A DNA stretch of 59,660 nucleotides. It comes from Clostridiales bacterium. GTDB lineage: Bacteria; Bacillota; Clostridia; Christensenellales; CAG-138. The DNA lies in NCBI GenBank assembly GCA_024691085.1, contig JAILNX010000037.1:1-59660 (forward strand), written 5' to 3'. How positions within the stretch are numbered: the first letter of the stretch is position 1; every line of letters begins with the position of its first letter. Shown piece after piece: positions 1 through 6,668 of this stretch. A program made the translations under genes and the position numbers. The notes under the pieces were generated by a model. It saw only the letters and a program-made list of their open reading frames with translations, was not told where the DNA came from and did not search any database.

Positions 1-213
1 GGAGACAGCATCGGGACCGACTTCCGCATCACCGTCGATAAGCAACGGATGGTGATAATCGCCTATGATCGTCCCTATGAGTGCGAAGGATACTATAGAA
101 ATGACCTGAAGCCTCTTGCAATGCGCTATCGCAATCAGGGCCTGTCATGGCAGGACGCTGACAAAAAAGCGTATGATGAGCTCTATGCACGGCTTGAATC
201 AAATGGGTATTGA
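1..213 (+). CDS. C-terminal 70 residues of an unknown protein (5' end outside window)
   Basis: The first reading frame is open from base 1 to a TGA at 211-213. The fragment starts GDSIGTDFRITVD and ends LYARLESNGY; it is polar, with no membrane segment or recognised motif. A strong terminator follows 40 bases downstream, so this is the last gene of its transcript. I do not recognise the family, and the product cannot be named without the missing 5' part. Confidence 0.6.
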   Translation, partial: GDSIGTDFRITVDKQRMVIIAYDRPYECEGYYRNDLKPLAMRYRNQGLSWQDADKKAYDELYARLESNGY

Positions 214-254
214 AACGAACAGAGGCCAATAAGAATCTTATAATTAAGCATATC

Positions 255-294
255 AAAGAGGTTTCGCTCACGATTTATGCGAAACCTCTTTTCC
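255..294 (+). terminator. Rho-independent terminator of the left-edge gene
   Basis: A perfect 13-bp stem (AAAGAGGTTTCGC at 255-267 with its complement at 279-291), an 11-base loop and a short T tract lie downstream of the stop at 213. It closes the transcript entering from the left edge. Confidence 0.85.
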
Positions 295-375
295 GGCATA
301 GGCTTTTAATCGATTCTATTATACAATAAGCGCATTCAAATTAAAGGACACAAAGCGAGAATTCGAGACTTTTGA

Positions 376-409
376 CATAGAAAGCACCGCCGAAACGATG
401 CTTTCTATG
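376..409. repeat. 10-bp inverted repeat, possible weak terminator
   Basis: CATAGAAAGC at 376-385 and GCTTTCTATG at 400-409 form a perfect 10-bp stem with a 14-base loop. It lies downstream (minus strand) of the small gene ending at 463, so it may end that operon. It lacks a clear U tract on either strand, so its role is uncertain. Confidence 0.45.
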
Positions 410-462
410 GGTTGATCGCCAGTTTGGACCTCTAAGTTTGCGATTTCTGTGATCCAAGACCG

Positions 463-696
463 TCAGCTTTCCGGGACAAGGAGGTAATTCGTATTTGCCG
501 CATGAGCAATACCATACTCCGGATAATACGTAAGCTTAAGGGTATCCGAACCTTCTCCTGAAATGATAATGTCTACGCTGAGATCGGCGAGCTTATTCAG
601 GAGTTCTGCCTGTTTCTCTTCTGTAAGGTCTGAGAACAGGAGTTCATTGTATTCCTCTGTGCTGAGTGTTTTGACGCGACCGATAAACTTATCCAT
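463..696 (-). CDS. Small hypothetical protein, last gene of the ECF sigma operon
   Basis: A 77-residue acidic protein starting MDKFIGRVKTL. A longer start at 714 is open, but the ATG at 696 is preferred because it overlaps the stop of the upstream lipoprotein gene (ATGGATAA, 8 bases), a typical translational coupling. No signal peptide, membrane segment or known motif is visible. Residues 12-45 look helical and charged, the rest has beta character. The gene order sigma factor, anti-sigma-like protein, lipoprotein, this gene, all on one strand with short gaps, suggests one operon. I do not recognise the family. Confidence 0.6.
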   Translation of the reverse strand: MDKFIGRVKTLSTEEYNELLFSDLTEEKQAELLNKLADLSVDIIISGEGSDTLKLTYYPEYGIAHAANTNYLLVPES

Positions 697-1090
697 CTTG
701 CTTGAAACTCTCAAGAAGCGCAGTTAATACATCAGAATCCGCTTCGAACAGAATCCCATTCCGATCCTTTACATATACAGCACCGATTTTGACATTGCTT
801 CCATCGGGATAACGCAGCTCGAATGAAGTGTTGCCAAGCGGAGCCGGCGCATTGGTGCTGACCTTTTTATAGCTCTGTGCTGTCAGCTTGCTCACTATCA
901 TATCAATATCGTCCTTATTATTGATTTCAACCGTTTCATATGAAGGATCGTCAAAGCGAATAACGATACTTACCGGCTGTTCGTCCTTAAGGTCGATGAT
1001 ATCGTTTATCCGGTATGTTTTTTCAGAACAAGCCGACAACAGTGCGGCAAGCAGAATAACTGCAAATACAACAGATGCTGTTCTTTTCAA
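689..1090 (-). CDS. Putative lipoprotein, 133 aa
   Basis: The N-terminus (MKRTASVVFAVILL) is a signal peptide ending in the lipobox LLSAC with Cys21, so the product is expected to be diacylglyceryl-modified and anchored outside the membrane. The remaining 110 residues resemble a small alpha/beta domain (VSIVIRFDDPSYETVEI, then FELRYPDGSNVKIGAVYVK) of the kind seen in uncharacterised clostridial envelope lipoproteins. The gene lies 72 bases downstream of the anti-sigma-like gene on the same strand and overlaps the next small gene. An envelope-stress target of the ECF sigma factor would fit, but that is inference. Confidence 0.7.
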   Translation of the reverse strand: MKRTASVVFAVILLAALLSACSEKTYRINDIIDLKDEQPVSIVIRFDDPSYETVEINNKDDIDMIVSKLTAQSYKKVSTNAPAPLGNTSFELRYPDGSNVKIGAVYVKDRNGILFEADSDVLTALLESFKQDG

Positions 1091-1162
1091 ATTATCTCTC
1101 TCCTTTATGCATGCGCTCTCGGCAGTATTCCGATCAGCAAACCGCTGAACATCGGATTTGCT

Positions 1163-1780
1163 TTACCTATTCCTAATATAGTTAAATAACTCTATAGCAA
1201 TGCTGTTCAAATCATTTTCCCCGACCGGTACAGAAGCAAGAAACCATTTTTCCTCTTGAGCGCTCTTATACCGCACATAATTCGTATTATACCAGAAGCT
1301 CAGCATCTTATCACCGCTGCAGAGAATAATATCGCCATCCTCACTGATGCCTTCGTCATTCGGTTTTGATACGTTGATTGTCCAGTTGAATCCGGCGAGT
1401 ACATCTGATAATTCCAGCACAGTCTGCTTGCTGTCATATGTCTCGCGGTATTCGGTACCGTCCTCTAAGGAAACAATAGATTCAATACTCCCTTCGGAAG
1501 CATACCAATCCAACGGAATCTGAGGTGGCGTTAGAGCATTGCCCACTATCGGATCCGGATAGCCAGGGTTTTCGTGTGGTATTGGATTATTGCTTATACT
1601 GCCTGAATTCTTGAGAATAAGGATGATTCCCAGCGCAACACATAGGCAGGCCGCCGCAGGAGCGAGCCAAAGAGCAAGCTTCCTGCGCACATGAGGCTTA
1701 TTTCCTTCAATGTTGGCAAACTCCGCGACGTGAGCATCGCTTATCCCACCGATCCCTTCAAAAATCATAGAGCTGTTCAT
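1163..1780 (-). CDS. Single-pass membrane protein, likely anti-sigma partner of the adjacent ECF factor
   Basis: 205 residues. The short N-terminal cytoplasmic part has GGISDAHVAEFA, the pattern common in clostridial proteins paired with ECF sigma factors (an ISD-x-H/Y-hydrophobic segment before a basic stretch). One transmembrane helix follows at about residues 37-57 (LALWLAPAAACLCVALGIIL), then an extracytoplasmic domain of about 145 residues. The start ATG overlaps the stop of the sigma factor gene (ATGA), indicating translational coupling. No zinc-binding anti-sigma motif (HxxxCxxC) is visible, so the mechanism of sigma binding is unknown. The assignment rests on position and topology rather than on a firmly recognised domain. 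Confidence 0.65.
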   Translation of the reverse strand: MNSSMIFEGIGGISDAHVAEFANIEGNKPHVRRKLALWLAPAAACLCVALGIILILKNSGSISNNPIPHENPGYPDPIVGNALTPPQIPLDWYASEGSIESIVSLEDGTEYRETYDSKQTVLELSDVLAGFNWTINVSKPNDEGISEDGDIILCSGDKMLSFWYNTNYVRYKSAQEEKWFLASVPVGENDLNSIAIELFNYIRNR

Positions 1781-2370
1781 AGTTCCAAACCTTTCCTTTC
1801 CAAATACTTTTTAAGGTCGTTTCTGATTCGTGAAAGCCGTGTTCTTATCGCGCCTTCGCCGAGGCCAGAGTACCGCGAGAGCTCAGCGAAAGAGTCAAGA
1901 TACCAATACCGTCTTACGAACAGAAGCCGATTTGTGTAATTCAGAGTATCGATAAAAGAATCGATATAGACTGAGAGCTCCTTTGCAAAAACAGTATCTT
2001 CAACGCTGTGAAGCGACGGGACGCAGTCCCTTAGCTCATCAAGGCACAGGTAAACTCCGCCTGCCCGTTTCTTTGCTGTGTTCCGCTCAAGACGGTTAAT
2101 GGAAAGATTGCGAACGATCCTGAAAACATAGGCGGCAAGCGGGTTCGGCCTTTTCGGAGGAATATCCTGCCATATGCGCAGATAGGCGTCATTCACGCAT
2201 TCCTCGGCGTCTTGCGCGTTGTTGAGCACTTTTTGAGCTATTCTCATGCAGCCCGCTCCGTATTTTGTCGAAAGCGCAGGCACGGCATCTTCGGAACGTG
2301 CGAAAAACAATTCGATTATCCTGGTATCGTCGATGCTTTCGGACAGAGCGCTCTTTCCTTTGGTTTCCAC
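1777..2370 (-). CDS. RNA polymerase ECF-type sigma factor
   Basis: 197 residues with region 2 at about 25-100 (QDAEECVNDAYLRIWQ, then PNPLAAYVFRIVRNLSINRL) and region 4 at about 135-190 (FVRRYWYLDSFAELSRYSGL, then a helix-turn-helix ending RTRLSRIRNDLKKYL). It would direct RNA polymerase to a small regulon, typically envelope stress. Translation starts at a GTG (METKGKS) placed 8 bases after a GGAGG site; no nearby ATG fits. A TGTAAC motif at 2417-2422 (minus strand) resembles an ECF -35 element and may allow autoregulation, though no clear matching -10 is seen. The four minus-strand genes down to 463 appear to be its operon. Confidence 0.88.
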   Translation of the reverse strand: METKGKSALSESIDDTRIIELFFARSEDAVPALSTKYGAGCMRIAQKVLNNAQDAEECVNDAYLRIWQDIPPKRPNPLAAYVFRIVRNLSINRLERNTAKKRAGGVYLCLDELRDCVPSLHSVEDTVFAKELSVYIDSFIDTLNYTNRLLFVRRYWYLDSFAELSRYSGLGEGAIRTRLSRIRNDLKKYLERKGLEL

Positions 2371-2479
2371 AGGATCTCACCTCCTTCACCTATATTAACA
2401 GAAATTGAAGCGGATTGTTACATGCAAATTTCGATTTAACGTTTTTAATCAGCAGAACGTCATACAACAGTTATTTGAA

Positions 2480-2526
2480 AAGATAAAAAGAACCGCATCC
2501 CCTTGCCTGTGACAGCGCGGGGATGC
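2480..2526 (-). terminator. Terminator hairpin after the TnpV gene (possibly bidirectional)
   Basis: GCATCCCC (2495-2502) pairs with GGGGATGC (2519-2526). On the minus strand the hairpin is followed by GGTTCTTTTTATC, placing it as terminator of the TnpV gene; on the plus strand TCTTTCTT follows, so it may act both ways. Confidence 0.65.
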
Positions 2527-2545
2527 TCTTTCTTCAGGCCGCTAT

Positions 2546-2896
2546 TTATTCTAATACTATTTCTCGGATGACTTGCTCCTCAGCTCTTATCCTGCAGGAG
2601 TTCATTGCACGGATCCAGCCGAGCTGGTCGCGGGCCTTGAGGTCCTCGGTCACCCCTTCGGCTTTGGCGAGCTGGGAGGTAATGAGGTCGATTTGTTCTA
2701 TGGCTTGACGGTTGATATCGATGAGGTGCTGTGTCAGAGTGTTCTCCATCAGCATCAAAGCAAAAGTATCGGGCTGATGTTCCTTCAAAAACTTCTTACG
2801 CATCCGTCCAAAGCGGCCGATATCCTCGGTCGGCTGGAGAGGGAGTTCAAGGTCGGGATAGTAATAGTCGCCTTGTTTGGTGTAAGTGATGTCCAT
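2546..2896 (-). CDS. TnpV-family transposon-encoded protein
   Basis: 116 residues, recognised as the TnpV family by MDITYTKQGDYYYPDL at the start, then FGRMRKKFLKEHQP, NRQAIEQIDLI and KARDQLGWIRAMNSCRIRA. TnpV proteins are short accessory proteins found on clostridial mobile elements of the Tn4451 kind; their biochemical role is not established. The start at 2896 is chosen over 2914 because GGAGG lies 8 bases before it. It follows the small membrane protein gene by 14 bases. No transposase, integrase or relaxase accompanies it in this window, so it is a relic or a solitary copy. Confidence 0.8.
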   Translation of the reverse strand: MDITYTKQGDYYYPDLELPLQPTEDIGRFGRMRKKFLKEHQPDTFALMLMENTLTQHLIDINRQAIEQIDLITSQLAKAEGVTEDLKARDQLGWIRAMNSCRIRAEEQVIREIVLE

Positions 2897-2910
2897 GTGT
2901 GTATCCTCCT

Positions 2911-3201
2911 TCATGATTCAATGAATTCTTTAATTTGCTCCTGTGCTGCTGCCAGTAAGCCGGTCATTATCCCCACGAGGAGCGGGACGGCGATCAGAAG
3001 GCCGCCAATGGTCAATAGTTGGAGCATAAGCTCCTTTGAACCGAGACCGATGATCAGCAAAAACAGGTCGTAAACGAGCAGCAGGCCTCCGCTGATCGCG
3101 AGTACAAACGCCACTGCGCCTGACGCAAGCCTGAACGCGAGTTTCAGTACAGCGAGCAGAAGCCACACCGGGGCAAGCAGTATTTTGAAAACGGTCCGCA
3201 T
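2911..3201 (-). CDS. Small hydrophobic membrane protein associated with mobile elements
   Basis: 96 residues, starting MRTVFKILLAPVWLLLAVLK, with three hydrophobic stretches (about 5-20, 25-50 and 55-85) and a polar C-terminus AAQEQIKEFIES. It resembles the small multi-pass proteins (CD1845-like) carried beside TnpV or conjugation genes on clostridial integrative elements. Start at 3201 is preferred to 3207: GGAGG is 8 bases upstream of the former and only 2 from the latter. Coupled to the TnpV gene downstream. Function unknown. Confidence 0.65.
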   Translation of the reverse strand: MRTVFKILLAPVWLLLAVLKLAFRLASGAVAFVLAISGGLLLVYDLFLLIIGLGSKELMLQLLTIGGLLIAVPLLVGIMTGLLAAAQEQIKEFIES

Positions 3202-3396
3202 AGTCATATCCTCCTTTTTGTTCTGAGAACATGATAGCAGACCGTGATCGATTTGACGAATGTGCGGGAAAAGAAATTGCCACTCGAATGAGCGGCAATA
3301 TTAAGAAGCAAGTATCAAAGAAAGAGCTGCACATGCATGCTGGTTCGGTTTAGAGCCCAAATGAATAAAAGTAATTGCTAGCAATCCTCTGTAAAG

Positions 3397-4938
3397 TCAA
3401 TCGATGTTATATGGAATTGATAACTCTTTGCAAATAGCATGATGAACAACAAGCTCCCAATGGTTATCTGTCAATACTCCAGTATCATCTTTATGATTCC
3501 AACGCCATTTCCACTCGGGAGCATATGAATAACGATTAATATTCCCGAATATGCCTACCCTATAAAAATCTTCCACAACATCATCGCCTCGTTCATCCCA
3601 AAATTGACGAGCAGGGCTACCTTTTGCCGCCCTTTTTCTAATACTTTCCTTATCGACAATACGAGGTCCTCCCCTCAGCAATCTCAAAGCCAGCTCGATT
3701 TCTGTGGAAGAATACAAAGACTGCAATTCTTGTCGTATTTCCGCGAGGCTATTTCTGGAGTATTCTTTCATTAATGTCTCGATAGCTGCCTTTGAAAAGA
3801 ATACATCATTGCAGTGAAGAGAATCGTTTTGTGCGGCGGTGATGAATCTCACAATGTCTCTAGGTTTATTCCACCCATTATCTAGAATATAGCTTACCGT
3901 ATCTTTACCGTAAATCTCATCTGGGAACCAATCTTTGAATTCGCACATCTGCCCGGGGCAGGCCATAGCAATTCTCTTCATTAGTACCTGTATGATGGGA
4001 TGATTTAAGGAATTGGTATTACTATATGACCATTTAATTGGTACAGTGTAACCATCAACAATCTTATTGATTTCTCGAGTCGTAATGAATCTATCCATAG
4101 CATTAATGATTTCGCTTCTAATAGCAGCGATTATCCTAACTTGTTTTGTCATGTTCAACCTATGAATAGTAAATAAGAGATCTCGGATTAGTGTTAAGTC
4201 TCGAGTGAACAAGTCTTTGTCACCATAAAAAGCTTCAATTTCGTCTACGAAAATATAATAAGGAATGTTTGTTCGTCTCAGCAATCCGAATAACGCTTCA
4301 CATTCATCAACTGTATTGGTGAAGCGTTGAAAATTGGCAATGCTTTTTTTAATTTCAAAGTCTGCATTTGCGGATACTTTAGCCCCCTCTTTTGTAGATA
4401 AGCTAGTACTAATTGCCAATGAAGACAAGGAAATAACATGCTTATCTTTTGAATTGAAGCAAATACTGTTTACCTTTTTTACAAACAAGTTCCAGTTATC
4501 GTCTTCCTCAAATAGATTGTTAATGTTGTGTGTGCTATCATCAACAATTTGTTTAAAAAACACCCAGCGCCATATATGAAGATATTCGACTTTATTAGGT
4601 TGAATTTCTCCGCTAATATCAACGAGGGAGGTTAGCTTTTTGGCTATCATATCCATTTGACTTTTGCGAAGCTCTTCATAATCACTCTTAAAATATATAA
4701 ATGAGCAGCAAGTGTTTGAATTCTCCGCTTGGGCCCTATCTTGTAAATAGTATAGTACAGAGGTTTTGCCAACACCTTTGTATCCTGAAACAAGAAACTT
4801 TTCTCCTGTCATCAGTTTATTTACGGGTAATTCAGGCGGAACGATAAAGCTTTCAAAAAACTTCTCAGAATTATCAGAGAAGACTTCGTCTTTTGCGTCC
4901 GGCATGCCAGCATAAATATCTTTGATAAACGCCTTCAT
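3397..4938 (-). CDS. Stand-alone P-loop ATPase (Sll1717/FunZ-like), candidate defence or stress protein
   Basis: 513 residues. Walker A GYKGVGKTS at residues 52-60 and a Walker B hhhhDE at about 227-233 (YYIFVDEIEAF) mark an AAA/STAND-like NTPase. A long helical middle part follows, and the C-terminus (FYRVGIFGN, then WELVVHHAICKEL) matches the end of the family NCBI calls P-loop ATPase, Sll1717 family. Start 4938 (MKAFIKD) is supported by GGAAAGGA upstream and a consensus promoter; longer readings into 5172 cross that promoter. The gene is more AT-rich than the core genes, has no operon partners and sits directly downstream of ssrA, which suggests acquisition by transfer. Role in phage defence is inference from family company; no effector domain is visible in it. 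Confidence 0.75.
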   Translation of the reverse strand: MKAFIKDIYAGMPDAKDEVFSDNSEKFFESFIVPPELPVNKLMTGEKFLVSGYKGVGKTSVLYYLQDRAQAENSNTCCSFIYFKSDYEELRKSQMDMIAKKLTSLVDISGEIQPNKVEYLHIWRWVFFKQIVDDSTHNINNLFEEDDNWNLFVKKVNSICFNSKDKHVISLSSLAISTSLSTKEGAKVSANADFEIKKSIANFQRFTNTVDECEALFGLLRRTNIPYYIFVDEIEAFYGDKDLFTRDLTLIRDLLFTIHRLNMTKQVRIIAAIRSEIINAMDRFITTREINKIVDGYTVPIKWSYSNTNSLNHPIIQVLMKRIAMACPGQMCEFKDWFPDEIYGKDTVSYILDNGWNKPRDIVRFITAAQNDSLHCNDVFFSKAAIETLMKEYSRNSLAEIRQELQSLYSSTEIELALRLLRGGPRIVDKESIRKRAAKGSPARQFWDERGDDVVEDFYRVGIFGNINRYSYAPEWKWRWNHKDDTGVLTDNHWELVVHHAICKELSIPYNID

Positions 4939-4972
4939 ATCAATTATCCTTTCCAATATTGATAGTTGTTGT

Positions 4973-5013
4973 TTGTTCGACAACAGTATACGATAATTCG
5001 ACGATTTAGTCAA
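4973..5013 (-). promoter_or_regulatory. Sigma-A promoter of the P-loop ATPase gene with adjacent dyad
   Basis: Read on the minus strand: TTGACT (5008-5013), 17-base spacer, TATACT (4985-4990). Just downstream of the -10, TTGTTCGACAA (4973-4983) contains a TTGT/ACAA dyad and may be an operator, suggesting controlled expression. Confidence 0.75.
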
Positions 5014-5135
5014 ACAGAAGAATAATCTTAGCAACCATACTGGTGTGCAAACGAGAGTATTTGAGTTACATATTCTGTCATTACTAGAACTGCTGAAGTC
5101 TACCAAAAAAGATAAAGGCTGCTCAACGATTACCC

Positions 5136-5171
5136 AAAAACGAAGAATGCCACCCCCGTGTGGGGGTGGCA
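5136..5171 (-). terminator. GC-rich hairpin, probable ssrA terminator
   Basis: GCCACCCCC (5149-5157) and GGGGGTGGC (5162-5170) form a perfect stem, extended by one A-T pair, with a 4-base loop. On the minus strand it is followed by TTCTTCGTTTTT (5147-5136), compatible with intrinsic termination of the ssrA transcript about 80 bases after the tmRNA 3' end. It could also be a dispersed intergenic palindrome. Confidence 0.6.
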
Positions 5172-5247
5172 AAATTTTGCGTCCTCAGAGCCTGACCTTC
5201 ACTGCGAACCCGGTGGTCCAGAAGTAAAAGTTCGTCTGATTCTGCTT

Positions 5248-5602
5248 TGGTGGAGGCGAAGAGAGTCGAACTCTTGTCCGAAAACCTGTTTGCGTGAACT
5301 TCTACGAGTGTAGTCGGCGGTTTAGATCTTTCGTTGCCGCACGCCCACCGACGGGCTTACGGTTCCGGCAGTCCCTTTATCCCACCCGGGGCGAGGCAGA
5401 CCCGGGCTGGTTCCCCACATTGATGACGCCCGTATCTCACGCCGTGGGAAGCTTGAGGCGGACGGTAGGGCCGTTAGGCCGCTACGGGCATATAGCTGTT
5501 ATTGTCAGTTATATTTAAAAGATTTCCCGTTTTTTACGAAGCACGGGGCTTCGACTCGCTTATCAGGCATCCATGATCCCCGTCGAAACCATTTACGCCC
5601 CC
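5248..5602 (-). ncRNA. ssrA: tmRNA (transfer-messenger RNA)
   Basis: The 5' end GGGGGCG (from 5602) pairs with CGCCTCC before the terminal ACCA (CCA at 5250-5248), forming the alanine-tRNA-like acceptor stem. The T arm carries GTTCGACTC. The internal frame ends in the tag ...DNNSYMPVAA followed by TAA (around 5488-5530), which is the proteolysis tag added to stalled nascent chains. Pseudoknot-rich GC hairpins occupy the remainder. Length is 355 nt, in the normal bacterial range. CCA is encoded. SmpB, its obligate partner, is encoded immediately upstream on the same strand. The exact resume codon is not certain: ACT or GAC both fit. Confidence 0.95.
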
Positions 5603-5635
5603 ATATCTTTTCGGCTCTGCCGAAAGCTTGGCTTA

Positions 5636-5664
5636 ATTATACATCCGTGCCTTGCGTGATGCAA
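5636..5664 (-). promoter_or_regulatory. Promoter of ssrA
   Basis: Minus strand TTGCAT (5659-5664), 17-base spacer, TATAAT (5636-5641), about 34 bases before the mature tmRNA 5' end, leaving a short leader with a small TCGGC/GCCGA hairpin for processing. The -35 region lies inside an imperfect stem (CCGTGCCTGCG with CGCAAGGCACGG) between smpB and ssrA. Confidence 0.8.
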
Positions 5665-5682
5665 TACCTGCGCAGGCACGGT

Positions 5683-6156
5683 TCACTCCCTCATTCTTTC
5701 TTCTTTCCTTCTCTGCTCGATCTGGCGTTTCGCGTCGCGTTCGGCGATATCGTGCCGTTTATCATATAGCTTCTTGCCTTTCGCGACGGCGAGCTCCATC
5801 TTGACGAGCCCGTCCTTGATATAGATATTCAGCGGAATGAGGCTGTAGCCGTCCGCCTCTGAAAGGGACTTGAGCTTCATTATCTCCCTTTTGTGCAGGA
5901 GGAGCTTTCTTTCGCGGAACGGATCGCGGTTATAGATATTCCCCTTTTCGTAGGGGCTTATGTGCATGCCGACGACAAGCGCCTCGCCGTTTTTGATCTT
6001 TACGTAGGAGTCCTTGATATTGATCTTGCCCATCCTTATGGACTTGACCTCGGTGCCGACGAGCGCGAGACCGGCTTCATACGTATCTTCAATAAAGTAG
6101 TCGTGCCTCGCCTTGCGGTTTTCGCTGACTACGCGGATACCCTTCTTTATCGGCAT
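5683..6156 (-). CDS. smpB: SsrA-binding protein SmpB
   Basis: 157 residues, the usual length. SmpB binds the tRNA-like end of tmRNA and places it in the A site of stalled ribosomes. Family hallmarks are [28 protein letters not shown], the [11 protein letters not shown] loop that contacts tmRNA, and a basic C-terminal tail ([14 protein letters not shown]) that enters the mRNA channel. Start 6156 ([10 protein letters not shown]) is preferred to 6174 because AAGGAGG precedes it by 8 bases. ssrA follows directly. RNase R, often encoded between secG and smpB in Firmicutes, is not here. Confidence 0.97.
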   Translation of the reverse strand: MPIKKGIRVVSENRKARHDYFIEDTYEAGLALVGTEVKSIRMGKINIKDSYVKIKNGEALVVGMHISPYEKGNIYNRDPFRERKLLLHKREIMKLKSLSEADGYSLIPLNIYIKDGLVKMELAVAKGKKLYDKRHDIAERDAKRQIEQRRKEERMRE

Positions 6157-6229
6157 ATCAAACCCTCCTTTCAAAAAATAAGCGCAGCACTCATGTTCTC
6201 ACGGCGCTGCGCTGTCTTTTCTAATGAGA

Positions 6230-6535
6230 TCAAAGAACCTTGTCGAGCACGTCGAGCATCGAGGTGGTCGACGCGGGGGTGATCCACTTCGTAATCGCGG
6301 GGATGAGAAGCATGATGATCGCAAGCACGGCAACGATGATGCCGAGGATGACCGTGATCTTCTGGAGCTGCTTTTCACGGCTCGCCTTCTTGCCGCGGGC
6401 GGTGAGAGCGGTGGTCTCGTTACCGAACGCGCTGCCGAGACCGGAGCTCGAGGAGCTCTGCGCGAGAACGACTATTACAAGCAGAACCGCTGCGAGGAGC
6501 AGAAGAAAATTGACGATTATTTTAACGATTTCCAT
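6230..6535 (-). CDS. secG: Protein translocase subunit SecG
   Basis: 101 residues with two transmembrane helices (about 3-26 and 56-80) separated by the conserved loop LAQSSSSSGLGSAFGN. SecG joins SecY and SecE in the membrane channel and assists SecA-driven export. The C-terminal tail beyond the second helix is short. It has its own promoter and lies 73 bases upstream of smpB, the order seen in many Firmicutes. Confidence 0.93.
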   Translation of the reverse strand: MEIVKIIVNFLLLLAAVLLVIVVLAQSSSSSGLGSAFGNETTALTARGKKASREKQLQKITVILGIIVAVLAIIMLLIPAITKWITPASTTSMLDVLDKVL

Positions 6536-6571
6536 AGTATCTTCCTTTCAGAAACATCAACTGCGACGGAC

Positions 6572-6600
6572 ATTATAACACTTTTGAACGTGCATTGCAA
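6572..6600 (-). promoter_or_regulatory. Promoter for secG-smpB
   Basis: Minus strand TTGCAA (6595-6600), 17-base spacer, TATAAT (6572-6577), about 37 bases before the secG start. It separates secG from the upstream zinc-ribbon gene. Confidence 0.75.
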
Positions 6601-6668
6601 GAGCCAATATCGTTCAAAAGGGTATATTTTCGGCTTTTCCCGCGGAAAAAACACGGGCCGCGACCGCG

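Noticed and set aside
376-409. Single CRISPR repeat or array start
   Set aside because: Only one inverted pair and no regular repeat-spacer series; no CRISPR array was seen anywhere in the window.
4939-5172. Upstream extension of the P-loop ATPase to a start near 5172
   Set aside because: It would run through a consensus promoter (4985-5013) and the ssrA terminator hairpin. The ATG at 4938 has a ribosome site and fits the family length.
5045-5227. Plus-strand frame ending LTFTANPVVQK before ssrA
   Set aside because: No ribosome site, crosses the terminator palindrome, and lies antisense to the promoter region. It may be an old coding scrap but cannot be supported.
1-5247. Direct repeat of the ssrA 3' end marking the far end of an island
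   Set aside because: By eye I found no second copy of the tmRNA 3' sequence in the left 5 kb. The other end may lie outside the window or be degraded.
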